A stretch of 64,000 bases of DNA from Syngnathus acus (GCF_901709675.1 NC_051092.1:5832491-5896490), one strand, 5' to 3'; counted from the stretch's first letter, positions 11,612-32,092 are shown. Made by a program: numbers and translations. Notes: generated from the sequence alone by a model not told the origin.

Positions 11612-14600
11612 TCACTCTGTCGCCATTTTCTCAATATGGTCACTTAACAACTTGTACTGTTCTGTAAGGATTTAAATGATGTCACTTTGGCATTCTTGGA
11701 AAACAAATCCAATATAGGTCAGTTGAGAGCAAGTGGTCATAAGATGGCATGAGAACTCGATAGCTGGCAAAGCGTCAGTGCCACACTCAAAGTAACACCA
11801 ATAGCTTATGTATACTACTATATACTATACTATATCATATATGTATATTTTAAAATGTATTACGGTACCTTTATCTAGATTTCCAATGACAGCCTGCTTT
11901 TTCAGAAAATCGCCACAGAGTTTTTTACTGAGCCCAAATGCCAGCATGTTGTGAGTAAATGTCCTGAAAAACACACACAAAAGCAAAGAGGTGATCTTCT
12001 CGGGAAATGCAGGGCATACAGTACAATACTTGGAGCTGATTGGCCGATACGGCAAGTTGTACAAACCGACCAAACTTTTTGTTTTGACCAGTCATGATAA
12101 CATCATCAACCGGCATCTTTACCAGTTAAAAAATTAAAGAGCCCCCCTCGCCTCTCGGGAACTGGGGAGAATTCTGCGAGAACAGAATTAATCGCGGTGC
12201 GTTCATCCACCGGTGTCACCGTGTTCAGCTTGTTCGTTTCCGCCAGCCTTCTTGTTTTCGTCACAGCGCATATCCCGCGCAGAAACGCAAAGTTGCTTGG
12301 TCCAAACTGCCAGTGATAAAAGGATCATTTATTCACCGGTGCTTAAAACGTGTGCGTCATGTTGTTTTTAAATATATGCCCTAATATTCCAAGATGGCTT
12401 GTTTTCAGTATCTTAAGTTAGCTTAGCAGGATTTAATACTATGATTTTATTTTATGGGTGTTTTTTTTTTTGGTTTGTTTTTTTTGGCTGCAGTTCTCTT
12501 GAGTACCTGACACGATGCAGTCAAACTTTCAAACAGAGGGAGACAACACTTAAGCCCATGTCCTGTGCACCCATATGATGAAAACGAACATTTACAAAGG
12601 CGTTATCTGACTGAATGGATCTTTTCGATTTGCGGTCATACAAAAAGGATTCGAAAAGATCTGCAACAAAACTGCTAAACAAAAGGTCGCATTTCCACGT
12701 TTTTCCACCCTTCCTTACCCTAGCTGGCCAAAGGCAATGTTCTCATCCATTTTGGAGCTGTCGTCTCTTTCCTCCTGGGTCATGTGACACCACTTCTCCC
12801 TGTTGACAGAAATAAGTTTGCCATGAATTTGAATTCTCCCAAAAAAGAGAAAAGGCCAGGCCAAGGATGGATGTTAAACAATGCCACTTTACAAATAGAA
12901 ATATTCATAAATTCTGATTTATTGGATGTAAAAAGATTAAAAAGAAGATCAGTGGGAAAGAAGATAAGACGAAAAAGAATAGCAATTAATCACTAAGAGG
13001 CATTATTGTCATAGACAGACCACTCAGAAAAAATTAAAGATATTGGGCTACCGCTGCACCATGATGTATTGTAAGCTTTACAGCTGACTTTTAAACTTCA
13101 ATGTTTCAGTACTTTTCACACTCGTCTAAAAAGGAGCTGAATGGCAAAATTCTCTCTTTTCTAAATAAAGTTCCCCTTTCGGTGTCCCTTCATACTCTAT
13201 GTTGCGATCCAACAACGACAGTAAGATCAGATGTCAAAATGTGAAACATAATGATGATGAAGAGGAATTATAAGTGAAACTGGAATCTGATTGGCTATTT
13301 ATGGATTAAACACCATGAATGACATCTTGTTGAAAGAAACCACAGGTGGGGAAGTGGGCTATGTCCCTTTCAACAGATCAGGAAATTAAATAAACACGTA
13401 TAACAAGGCACATTTCAACATTTCTGGTGCATTTGCTGCTTTTGTGAAAACTGTTGCTGTGAAATGGCAAAATAGCAGCAGAATGTTTCCTTGCATTTGT
13501 TAAAAAAAAACACACAAAAAACCCACATGATACATGAAAGGGGAAAATGATTCACTGAGCTGTGAAGCAATAGTGAACAGCAAGCAGTGGATCTGTTGGC
13601 TCACAATATACAGAAAATATATTTCCGGACAATGTCTCAGCAGCACTTTTATCACATCAATTGTTGGTTAAAGAAACTTCACTTGAAAATAAACAAGAAG
13701 CAAGAGATCATTTCAGCGTCATAAAGCACACAGATTGTCAGACAAACCATGAGTACATGCCAACAGATGCCAAACAAAGACAAATGGATATGAAGTAGGA
13801 CACGGGAAAAAGGAATAAAGGGGAAAACAAAATTGGAATGAGTTTCAAATATGCTTCGCAACAAGAATCAACACTTCAATACTTTTACCTGATGAACTCC
13901 TTTGAGCACTCGTGGTTTGAGCATTGTTTTCTTTCTCTTTCCAGATGACTCTCTTTTGTACTTTCATACTATGAACCGTTATGAAGTCTGCTACTATAAT
14001 AACTTGTCGTCTCATTTCTGAAGCCCACTGAGCAGGCTCAGATGCAGACCAACCAATCGTTGAGTATGTCACACTCCACAGGCTACAACACGTCAAGACC
14101 ACTCAAATCGGCTACGTTTGTGTACGACGCGTTTCAAAAGCTGACGTTGGCATTAATGACAATGGATCATTTCTCTTTGAGCGATTATTTTATAGATTTT
14201 TAAGCACTGTATGTACGGTGCAAACAGAAAACTATTAGATTAAACATTCAACTGCCTTACAAGTTCAGCCCTAACCCAGTCAAAGTCATTTTCATTTCAA
14301 ACTATCGTTCAACTTCCATCCATCCATTTTCCTAACTGCTTGGGTATTTTAAAGTCCAGGGGTTAGCTCTATTTTCGTAGATGGGCGATCAGGGGTGGAA
14401 GGCGGTCGGTCTCCAAGTGGCCACGTTAAATGAACTCTGTGCGAGACGATCACCAGTATGATCACCCAGTCTGTTAAGCTTCCACCATAAAGATCGCACG
14501 CCTCATTTGCACTGCCTTAAAAGCGAATGAGTGGAGGCACTCCCACGACGTGAACGCCCATTTCTAACGGCGCACGACTATGAAAATACGAAAGGAAAGA

Positions 14601-15258
14601 AAACTCCCGTGCGCACAACTAGATTGCACTTGATGCTAGACTTGCGCTGGCCACGATGAAAATGGAGCCGCACACCTCAAAAGAAAAGAACTAAAGTACA
14701 AACTAGTGTTTAACATACTAAAAAAAAAATCATTCCATTACAAAGAACCTTATGAATCACATGAAGCCATGCGCAAAAAAACAAGACAGCCGCGAGAGCA
14801 TTAAATTTTTCCTGCTCTTTCTTTTTGGAATCGCCTTTCGAAAGCAGCAGACAAATGGGAGACAGACCTCTGAGCTTTCTTTCCATCTTGCGTTCCCCTG
14901 CTCGGCAGCAAGGCACAAGAAGACAAGGATTAAGTCGACATGCAGAAAGAGGGCGTATAGAAGAAAGAGGAGCACACTTTGCCCAGGCACACACATGAAA
15001 GAAGTTTCTTTTTTACTATTTTAACAACCAATTCAATATAAGTCAATTAGTCAATTACTCATCTAGCCTTCTATGACTTTTAGACTCACCTTGTTGTTGG
15101 CGACCTCTTTTTCCGCTCACAATGAACCGCATCGAAGAATGCAGCGTTCCAAAATCGCAACGTATGCCTGACAAGAGCCAATAACAAGTTCTTGTTACTT
15201 CAAAAGAAATTCTTATCGGATTTAAAGGGGTGTATATATGGCCATATATGTATGTATA

Positions 15259-15301
<43 letters not shown>

Positions 15302-17753
15302 ATATATATATTTAAGACTTAAAGACTACTTTAAGACTTATGTTTCTTTTCTGTTTTGTTGTAGGCGTTCTGTAGCTCTTAAATGCGCAACTGGAAAAAC
15401 AACAAATACCAGATAGGTTGCTGCTTCAGATGGGTGTACAAGTAAACCTTTTCTCCCTTCTTTTCCTCCGGCGCGTCTGACACTAGGGTGAAAAGAATGT
15501 GTTCATTGTTGTCAAGTGTCATCAAATTAAAAGAAACATGAATGCAGTAATCCAACAAGATTATTTTTGTATTTAGAACAAATGCAGACACACACACACA
15601 CACACAACCCCAATGAAATTTCAATGCCGTTTACCTGTTAATTTGGGTTTTGTCTCAACTGGATTTTCACCATTCCTGAAGTGAATGTAAAAGGAAAGGG
15701 TACGTTAAATGAGAAACATGCATTACGTTTATGAGATTGTCCAAAACAAGGAACGTATATTTGCTTACTCTGTCTTTGGAGTTATTGAGCTTCTCAGTTT
15801 GCTTTCTAAGCCTCCGAAAAAGCCTTTGACGTCAGTTTTGGATGAGTTCTTGAGGAGGCGCTCGGCAGCGTCTTTCTTAACAGAGAGCCAGGAGTTGGCC
15901 TTGTTTAAATATGAGTCCAGTCCAGCTGGAGGACCACCTCGCTCAAGGAGCTCTGCAGGAGATGGCTGGGATTTCCCTTCACAGAAAAACAAAACAAAAA
16001 AACAATCAATAAACAACCTCCCACTCTATTCTGATGTTGCTCTTTTACATATTTATATAAGTCTCCGAGTGTTCAACCAGCATGTAGGTTGCAAATATTT
16101 GAATTTCCGTCAGAGGGAAAAAAAAATATTTACCGATATAGTAGTATGTAAAGCACATGGTCATGAGGTTTTTGGCTGGGCTGTAGTCATCCATTTGGTA
16201 ACATCTGGGGGGGAAAACACACACATTATATAACACTTGCACTTGATTCAAACAGCAATAGTCATACAATACTGTCAAATTTTAAAACTATTACTTAGCC
16301 ATAAATTATCTGACTGTCAAATGGACGCCACAAATTGACTTACTCAAAAAGCACGACTGCAAACGACTGCACCAGTCGGTAAAAGGTAGCTTCACTCACA
16401 CATTTAGAGTGGCAGCGCTGAGTAGGGGAAAAGAACATTTCAAATGAAAAATATTTGATGCATTTCCGATACAGTAGACAGATTTGATGATTTTCAGAGA
16501 GGATTTGTCAGTTAACACACACTAAATGGTTCTGGGGAGAGAAAAATGCCACACTTCTGTCATTTGGTGTCTGGTAGTGTAAGGCAGTGTAGCAAAACTC
16601 GACTGAGTCATTCATTTCTTCTTGTTTACCTGGGCACTGACGTATATAGCAAACCATTCCCTGCCTTTGCCATTGTCGCCAGTGCATAGCTGTCCAAAAC
16701 GAGCTATCTCTTCCTGGTCCAAGTCCTGCCTGAGAAAAGATGTGCACCGATCAAAGAAAGACAACATTGAAAACACAACTCTACAGTTTAATTACATGAA
16801 CAATGATTGAAAAAAACACATGTAAAAATGTTATGACACCAGCGGCACGAAGACCTCTAAAGCTACTACAACAGAAATCTGAAAATGTACAAATGAAGGT
16901 TCCTCAACCTTAGAATGTAAAATACACAAAGTCTCAGCACCATCTGCTGGATCTGGAAGTCACTGCCCCCCTTAGCTAAAAGCAGAGGGGCTGTCCCAAT
17001 AAGCAAAAAGTTGCTCTCTCCAACTTCAGTCAACAGTCAGGAGAATTCTTTGTGGCACTTATTTTTGCAGGTGGTCCGCAAAATTGGAAATGGAAAGTAA
17101 TTGTAAGACTTTTAAAAATAAAATTGATTCCTTATTTGATTTATTTTCCAGATAATTTTGTGAATCATTAACCCATCCAAATGATGTCAAATGTAGCTGA
17201 GATTCCTAAAATAGACCTACAGATGCAAATCAATAGCCTGTATAGGTCTATCCTCCTTTGGTGTAAAATAAAATAATATTAAAAGAATATTCCACTCAAG
17301 AAGTGGTCCCCGAGTTGCTTCTTGGTTATAATGATGGTCCCTTGGACAAAACCAGTTGAAAACCCCTGTACTGGACTAACCTTGCATGCTCAATAACGTG
17401 CCTTACCTTCCATGAAACACTTTCTCCACATAAATCTTCATAAACTCTCTCCTCTCTAAGGCCTCAGCATGAGTGTCCCCGTTACTATGAACGGATGAGG
17501 ATGACGACCGTCTAAGTTCCCACATGGTTGAAGGTGGATCCATGTCATTCTCACTGTCCGCAGACTCTGTTGCATCACTTATGTTTTCCTCTTCATCTTC
17601 AGGAATGTGATATGAACTGGACTCGGTGGGACCGATTGGCTCAGGGAGTACAGGTTGTTGAGCAAATCTGGAGGACGGAAAATCTGAATGGGCCTGAGGG
17701 TTGTCTCTCGCCCCGTTGAGAGTTGTAGGCTCAAAGTCTATGAGGTTGTCCAT
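11612..17753 (-). CDS. kiaa0513: kiaa0513 orthologue, 11 coding exons, complete (405 aa)
   Basis: Exons in reading order: 17753-17407, 16729-16630, 16417-16344, 16204-16134, 15976-15769, 15675-15635, 15482-15410, 15167-15090, 12799-12719, 11963-11869, 11661-11612. All junctions are GT-AG and keep phase, giving 1218 nt including the stop; human KIAA0513 is about 411 aa. The protein starts MDNLIDFEP, has an acidic SADSENDMD stretch and a Ser-rich run, then conserved [114 protein letters not shown] and [12 protein letters not shown]. These match human KIAA0513 as I remember it. The protein has no established catalytic domain; the human protein is cytoplasmic, brain-enriched and reported to bind KIBRA. 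No frameshift or missing exon is seen. Any 5' UTR exon upstream was not delimited. Confidence 0.95.
12800..15089. other. kiaa0513 intron 8 (largest intron)
   Basis: This 2.3-kb intron separates exon 8 (ends 15090) from exon 9 (starts 12799). No extra exon or known repeat body was recognised, apart from a short CCATCCATCCATTTTCC motif near 14322 that looks like a SINE tail remnant. ORFs at 13.7-15.0 kb appear to be chance. Confidence 0.6.
15250..15311. repeat. (TA)n/(TATG)n microsatellite
   Basis: An impure TA array with TATG units, inside kiaa0513 intron 7 (15409-15168). Confidence 0.9.
16890..17375. mobile_element. Possible degenerate hAT-like element in kiaa0513 intron 1
   Basis: The right end reads GTTGAAAACCCCTGTACTGG, a typical hAT-type terminus. 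The interior has CAGCACCATCTGCTGG, resembling the CCATCTAGTGG block of the 4.7-kb element. A matching left inverted repeat is not clear, so the left edge is a guess. Confidence 0.3.
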
Positions 17754-19589
17754 TGCGATAGATAGACTCCGCTGGTTCTTTCCTCTTAGGTTTCAGATCG
17801 ACCTACTAAGCGCTCTGCAGGAACAAAATTGTGGCTGCAAGTGAGGCTGCATGAGGCTTCGTTCGGGTGATATGGGCATCACAAACACTCGGCATCTGGA
17901 AACAAAAGAAAGAAGCTCTTACATAATAGTCGCTTTAAACTGAAGGTCTGGCATTTGATTACTTTACTGGAAAAGAATAACAGCTACTGGAAATTGTGCA
18001 CAATGGGTATAGCGCTTGACAAATTTCCAGCTAAGTGCTCTCTGGCATCCCTGAAGTTCCCTGACAGATGGAACCAATGCCAAACGTGGGATTTGAGTTC
18101 TTGAACAATCAGTGGACGGTGTGTAAGTTGAGACAGAAGGTATATTTCTAACTTGGTTTGTGCATTGTTGTTGCATGTTGGTTGTGCATGCTAAGTGGTG
18201 TGCCGCGAGGTTTTTATCCCCGTGTGTAATCTAAGTGCATTGTCTCAATAAAGGTTGGTAAACATTGAGTTCTATAAAAAAAAAAAACATGACTGATAAA
18301 ACTAAAAGCAGCACTCTAATCTCTCAAAGAGGCACAGCAATCAGGCTGGGTGACAACTTCACAGCGTCACATGCTACAATAAACGTAGAACAAGCAGAAG
18401 TAGTTGACAGATGATATAGGAGGTGAGAGGTGAGCTTGGCCAATGAGTACCACCACAGACTATGTGAGAACTATAATTTATTTGATTTCTTGCAATGACG
18501 TCTGGTTTATTTACAATAAGACCGCAAACATACGCTCAGTGGACACGTTATGGAAACTTGTGCACATTCAAATTAGTTTCAATGAAAGTGCTGTACCAAG
18601 GGTTCAGCCTTTACAAGTATATTTAATTGCCTATTTTGAGTGACTCTGTAAGAGGTAATTATATCATTAATTATTATTCATTATAATTAGGACTTGGAGA
18701 AAAAGTCAAGCAACTCCGTTTAGTCGACCGCAAAAATTGGTCAACACAGACATATAGTATATGCTTCAAAACTAAAGTCATATTTGCAATGCCTAGGTTT
18801 TTTTCTCATTATAATCGACCTCAAAAACGTTTTATGTCAACCTCGCTCGCCTATTACTCACAATATGACAGAAACATGACTTGTTTCCTGTGTTTGCAGA
18901 CAGACTAGAGATAGAACGGGAGAAAAAGATGAAGTGTCAATAAACTGTTCTATTTAGAAGCGACTATCAAGCCATCCCAATGTAGCAATACTTACTTATC
19001 AGACAGAAATAAAAATGGGGTGCTGGAAGGATTCTATGTTTTCATTCCAAATAACGACGGATGACAATATCCAGCACGGACGTCTATTTTTTAAAAGTCT
19101 GCTTTTAAGGGCAAGGTTAAAGAAAAGTCTTGCTCATCACCACAGACTTGTAATTTCAACCTGAGAGCTTAAGCTGGGCGCAGAGCTGCTGATAAAGGAA
19201 GCAGCACTGAATAAACAGACAAACGCTGCTTGACGTTTCCTGGAAGGTTGCACGCTGCAGTGTGATAAGCGTCACTGCGTAGCCATTTTTTTACGGAATA
19301 CGATGATAACTTGGTTTTGTTAAAAGGTCAAACACTGGCTGAACAATTGTAGTCAAACATCTATAACGGTTGCCAAAAAACACCCTGACAGCACTGGACG
19401 GGACGAATAACTCGGACACCATTCAAACAACAACATAATTGTTTCAAAAATGTATTCAAACACGAAATTCTGCTGAAGCTTGAGGCATATGCAATAAATA
19501 TGCGTACGTACATGTTACGAAACAGAAAGTAGAAGTGTACGTACAAGAGGGGGAGCTTTGCTGCCTGGAAAGGGGGCAGCTCCTCTCTG
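17754..19589. other. Upstream intron/5' UTR region of kiaa0513
   Basis: No coding exon was seen. It probably contains the 5' UTR intron of kiaa0513. A retrosequence-like tail lies at 18.25 kb. A 145-codon minus-strand ORF (19798-19361) starts in the promoter island and matches nothing I know. Confidence 0.5.
18246..18289 (+). other. Polyadenylated retrosequence-like tail
   Basis: A CAATAAAGG signal is followed 26 bases later by a run of 12 A, as at the 3' end of a reverse-transcribed RNA. The sequence just before (GTGGTGTGCCGCGAGG) resembles repeat termini, so this may be a retroposon tail. The 5' limit and flanking duplication were not found. Confidence 0.3.
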
Positions 19590-19805
19590 CCGTCCAATGT
19601 TTTCGCTTTTGCTGCTGGTGTGGCTCTTCGCTCTTGTTTTGTGGAAGTGAGCATGCGCAAGAATGGAATGACGCGAGGAAAACTCACGTGACGTTTGATC
19701 AGGACAACCAATAGCCAGCGCCCATAGGGAAAATGATCCAGGATGACGTCGATGAACGACCTAACAAACCGGGGCCCTGACAGCCATCCCGTTGCCATAG
19801 TTACT
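19590..19805 (-). promoter_or_regulatory. kiaa0513: Putative kiaa0513 promoter
   Basis: A GC-richer island 1.8-2.0 kb upstream of the kiaa0513 start codon holds an NRF1-like GCATGCGCAA (19651-19660), a CACGTGAC E-box (19685-19692), a CCAAT (19708-19712), a TGACGTC CRE core (19744-19750) and an X-box-like GTTGCCATAGTTAC (19791-19804). This density is typical of a housekeeping-type TATA-less promoter. It implies a non-coding first exon spliced to the exon at 17.7 kb; that donor was not fixed. Confidence 0.5.
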
Positions 19806-20282
19806 AAATACTTTTGTTCGTTTTTTGCAGAAAAAAAAAAAAATCGGAGTATTTTAAATCAGCATCCAGAAGTTAGATTTACACTTTGCACCTAATTTGT
19901 CCTGATGGGTTTGTTTTTGTCTGATGGTTCTGACATGATGGACGTGAATATTTAAGTAGCACTCAGATATACCTTAAAAGAGAACATTCAAAACTGAATT
20001 CTTCACTCTCCGGCCTCCTCCTACTGTGCAAATGTTAAACGTAACTGAAAGGTTTTATTTTTAACCTTTGACTTTTTCCCCTTTTGCATCTCGTGAAGTG
20101 ATTCCGTAGCAAACAGTGTATATTGTATGGACGGTAACTGTACATGTACAAATTAAAAACATAAATGCACAGCAGGAAACTATGACTTTGTCAAGTTCCT
20201 TTATTTCTCCGGGATGTTTTAAACCATGGATGGATGTTTTTATTACATACTTGAGTACTGTGGAGACAAGTGAACATATTGA

Positions 20283-20515
20283 AAAATTGAAGTCGACCCC
20301 TAAATTTTCTTTATGATATTATGTTCTATGCAGCCAAACTAGTCAAAACACGGTGTCCTGATCAATGTTTTGTTTGTGGAATATGAATTAAAGAGGCAAA
20401 ATCCTTTCTGTTTCTATCCATCTATTTTGCCAACTGTCAACTGAAAATGACATCACAGTTTCCAGGTCGCAGATCACCGGCCAGCAAATCTCTCGTCGTC
20501 AAGTAGTAAAAAAGG
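20283..20515. mobile_element. Palindromic MITE family, copy 1 (truncated)
   Basis: It shares GAAGTCGACCCCTAAATTTT, TTTGTGGAATATGAATTAAA and ACTGAAAATGACATCACAG with the copy at 44.4 kb. It ends next to the carboxylesterase stop codon, so it lies in that gene's 3' UTR region on the other strand. Confidence 0.65.
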
Positions 20516-20529
20516 ACACTACAACCAGT

Positions 20530-28172
<7,643 letters not shown>

Positions 28173-28174
28173 CC

Positions 28175-30290
28175 TGAATGTACCCTAAACTAGGCACTTT
28201 AAGAATGCTAGTCCTGTTTTTGTTCTGGTCCTCTTGAATCCCCCTTAAATTTAAGCACACACACACACTTCGACTTTTAACGTCACAAACACCGCTGCTC
28301 AAATTCTCCATTGATTTGATTGATTTGACCTCCACTGAACAAACAGTACTCTGACCGCAGTTGTGAATGACAAACCCTGTTTTTTAACCACTCCAAGCTC
28401 CAAAATTCTAAGTAGAATCCGTTACCAATGACTAGACAAGGGCAATTCAATCACGCAACTATAGGCTACATCTTTTCATGTTTGTTTCTTTTTAAGTTTG
28501 CTGAGGTCATGTTAAACTTATTGGTTGAAGACAGCTACAAGGTGGAAATTGTGTTTATACCAAGAGTGTACTCTGTGCTGTTATTATGAATGGTGTAACC
28601 ATAAGTTGAACGCCCCTGAAGTCATACAATTTGGAATTTGACCATAACTTTCACAAGAAATAGTAGGTGTCCCACGCAGCTTTTCTTATGATTTTATAAA
28701 CACGATACACTAAACTCACTTTTGTGTTGACGGCTGCGTCAAAATAATCAATAAAAATTGTAACTGTTTTGCAAAAGGGTGGGAAAGCTGTGTCAATCCA
28801 ATGACAAAGGGTTAACACACTTGCATGAGGTGTCTTCTGCTCTGCTGAGATGGTGATGATGAAGACTAAGAGGTTCCCAGTTTCTTCAAATAGGTCAAAG
28901 CAATCAAGAAAATCTGTAAACTGAAACACCTTCCTGTTCAACTGAAATCTCAGTCGTATTTATGAGAGGGTTTCAGTAGTGTGTGTGAGAGCCTTTTACT
29001 TGTGTGTGAGAAAGCTTTTCAGTTTGTATGTGTGAAAGCATTTTACTTGTGTGTGTGTGTGTGAAAGCATTTCAGTCGTGTGTCTGAAAGCATTTCAGTT
29101 GTGTGTGTGAGAACACGACATTTTACTAGTGTGTGAAGTGAAACTTGGAAAATAAATGGAGATGAAACCTGAAAATAGTTTATTAAAAAAAAACTACCAA
29201 AGCAAAGCAAAACTATGTTCAACTCCATCAAACATTTCATGCAAGTATTTTTATTTAGAATTATTTTTTTTCTTTTTTTCAAGTTTCAAGCTCAACACGT
29301 TTATTATCAGTTTCAAGTTTTATTTTTTCAAGAACAAATTTTGTTTTTTCAAGTACAAAACTTGAACCCAATCTACCTCCATAGCTTCACCCTTGCCAGC
29401 TTTAGTTTTATATATATTAACACCATTCTCAGTCAACAGCAATCAACATTTTCATATTCCACCAGATAGTAGTGGATTGTAGCATGCGAGTGTATTTTTG
29501 AAAAAAAAATATATATATAAAAAACTTTTTTTTATCATCTGGTTTTCTTCTGCTCCACAGCTGCAGTAAAGCTTCTAGTTACAGTGTATTTGCCAGCAAG
29601 TGCATAAAAGGTGATAGGTAGTAACTAAGTTGGAAGAGGCTTAAATTAAATTAATACATTGCAAGAACTGATTTACTGGGATGCTATTAAGGATTGCGTT
29701 CATTGGGTATTTATTTACAAGTTGCTTGAAATGAAATGATACTTTGACGCCTACAGATGGAGGCCACGAGCAAAAAATGACTCTCACGTAGTCTAAAGGT
29801 TGACCGCCAGATAGCAGCATTGGATCTTCCAAACTGAAATAAACTGTGACCCGACCATTCGTGAGTAAAGGACTACTATCTATCTCCCAGATCGCTGTTT
29901 ACTGTACTGAGAGGGAATTGGTTACACCTTCATTTGGGTTAACCGAATATATGATTACACTGAGCTAACCAATATTTACATAATATTATGCTATGCTTAT
30001 ATGCTTGAAGAACAATTTGCATTTGTATATAGAAATAAATGATATCTCATATACAATGCAGTCAAATTTTAAACGTATAGGCTATAGTGTAATAAATAAA
30101 AGTAATATAATGTATAATATAAAGTAATATTTAAAAATTAAAAATAACAACAAGTGTGTGGTTTAAAACAGAAATACCAGGCGAGGCCAAAATAGGTTCG
30201 ATTTTTAAAAAAAATGAAAGACAGGCCATTCAAGAGAAATAATGTGCGTGTTTGTAATGTAATATAAAGTGCATGAAGTTTCAACCAATC
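28175..30290. other. Intergenic region between the carboxylesterase and zfpm1 starts
   Basis: The two genes diverge from here. No gene was recognised. It holds a degenerate minisatellite at 28.97-29.14 kb and AT-rich runs with repeated TTTCAAGTTT words near 29.25-29.37 kb. The carboxylesterase promoter should lie just above 28172, but no clear TATA or CCAAT box was fixed. Confidence 0.5.
28968..29140. repeat. Degenerate GTGTGTGTGAAAGCATTT minisatellite
   Basis: Five to six imperfect units of roughly 28-32 bases, each with a GTGTGTG run, GAAAGC (or a variant) and TTTTACTTG or TTTCAGTTG. Confidence 0.75.
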
Positions 30291-30770
30291 GGAGAGGAGT
30301 GCGACATCTTACGTCACAAATAAGGGGCGGGCAAATAGTACGCCGACTTGACAGTGTGGTGGTTGGATAAGTGGCACTGTACCCTGCTTGAGTGCCGGTG
30401 AAGACGGACAAATAGGCGGACCGATGAACAAACGATCTGACATTACACGAGTTCTTATCCAAACATTCGGCATCGTTGCCTGGCAAGGCACGGAATAATA
30501 ACGTGGACTAACGTTAGCAGTAAAAGGCGAGGTGTCGTGGACACGTTTTGGAAGGAGGATAGTAAAAGGACGGAGCCACAGGTAGGAAAGCTGCCGTGGC
30601 AGAAGATCTCAAAGTGCAAGCTGGTCATGTAGATTTTAGTCTCTGACCCGAGCGACGAGTTTCAGCTACGGAACGGCGCAGGTCGAACACAAGCAGAAGC
30701 GAGAAGACTTTGCACGCTGTTCCGCCTCTCGGTCCGGTCGACCGGGATCCTGGTCCCAGGAAAAGCCACA
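30290..30770 (+). promoter_or_regulatory. zfpm1: zfpm1 promoter and 5' UTR (CpG-rich)
   Basis: CpG content rises sharply upstream of the ATG at 30771. The region holds TTACGTCA (core 30311-30316) and a GGGGCGGGC Sp1-type GC box (30324-30332). No TATA box was seen. The start of transcription probably lies between about 30340 and 30600; this is inferred. Confidence 0.55.
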
Positions 30771-30810
30771 ATGTCCAGGAGAAAGCAGAGCAAACCCCGA
30801 CAGATAAAGC
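30771..30810 (+). CDS. zfpm1: zfpm1 (FOG family) coding exon 1
   Basis: FOG proteins are multi-zinc-finger cofactors that bind GATA factors and recruit the NuRD complex. This exon encodes MSRRKQSKPRQIK plus the first base of the next codon (an Arg if exon 2 continues as in the family), followed by a perfect donor, C|GTAAGT at 30811. The peptide is the conserved FOG N-terminus that binds RBBP4/7 of NuRD. ZFPM2 has the identical KPRQIKR form and ZFPM1 has NPRQIKR (from memory), so the peptide alone does not decide the paralogue. The neighbours (foxl1, kiaa0513, acd, a CES gene), all on human 16q with ZFPM1, favour zfpm1. The 60-codon ORF that reads through the donor is an artefact. No exon 2 is recognised before the window ends. 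Confidence 0.85.
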
Positions 30811-31078
30811 GTAAGTCAGATGAAATCACTTGTTGTTTTGTCGTATGCGATATTTGCTCGGTGTCAAACTTGTCAGACGAACAGAAGACAAGAAAATCGC
30901 CTGTAATGCTCCATAGGGACCGCTCCATCCTAAAAGTTCATAAACAGGACAAAATCCAACTATAATGCATGATTTTAATCTACAGTAGCAGAGTTTTATT
31001 GTGCCTTTTTAGAGCAGACAATATATTGCGTTTTAGTATATCTTACAGAATTTACCTTGCAGTGCAAATGACACAACT

Positions 31079-31099
31079 CCCCCCCCCCCCCCCCCCCCC
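31079..31099. repeat. Poly-C run
   Basis: About 21 consecutive C, shortly after zfpm1 exon 1. Confidence 0.95.
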
Positions 31100-32092
31100 G
31101 TGTGTGTCACACTAAAAAAAAAAAAATACACTGCAATGTTCTCATATAAATACTTAGGCTCGCATTGGCAGACTTAACTGTAGCCGAGACTTCCTGTTTA
31201 ATTCTGTTGTGAAAACGTCAGTATTCTCTGAGAAAGCCGATGTGAACAGAGATAAAGCAGCGATCCGATGTGAGCCTTGATAAAAATTAAAATTGGATCT
31301 TTTTTATTTGTTTTCTGTCTGAGGCAGCGCCAAGGCCGCCGGTAAATTTCCCCGCTGGCTTTTCACTTTTCTTTTCTTTCTTTTCCCCCAGAGATGGTGC
31401 ATTAGATAGCCCGATCTTTCCTCCGTTGCTGCTTACAATTAGACAGTTTTACATATTCCTCCTTTTCATTCAAGAATTATTGGGTTCGAACGTGTTTTTG
31501 TTGCTTTGCTGTTTTAATCATTCACTGTTCATCAAAAGTGCATTTTTCTATAAACTAGTTTTGTACCTTGAATGCATCATTGGGGGAAAATACATTGCAG
31601 TCTGTTAACAAAACGATTGAGGAATCAAGCCCACTCTCTCTCTACGTTTCATTGAAGCATCACCTGGATGTTTAGAACTGCATAGCATCACTACGCAAAC
31701 ATGAGTTTCAGGAGCCAGGTACCCTGTGAAATGTTAGTATTTTGTATGCAGTAGTTGACCAGTCCCGAACTTTGAAACGCAATAGCTGATTAACAAATGA
31801 CAGGACGGTATTAAACAATTGGGCTGGTGATGGAAGAAAAGTTACAGTTACTACTAGATTCTGTTAAAACCATCACTGATCAATAAATGGTTGATTGTAA
31901 TTTGAAAAGAGATTGCGCAACAAGAAGTGCAAGTTTGCACTCATTTAAGAAGCTGTTAAAATGATATTTCTTTAACTTAAAACGGGTGGGATTCCTCCCA
32001 TTTTATTATTTATTTCATATTGTTAGTTACGGACTTTTCTTTGATCAAAATCAAACGAGTATGTTGTTCAGCCACAGATTAAAATAAGACAA

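Noticed and set aside
19361-19798. 145-codon minus-strand ORF
   Set aside because: It begins inside the kiaa0513 promoter island, matches no family I know, and ends in AT-rich sequence. Probably chance.
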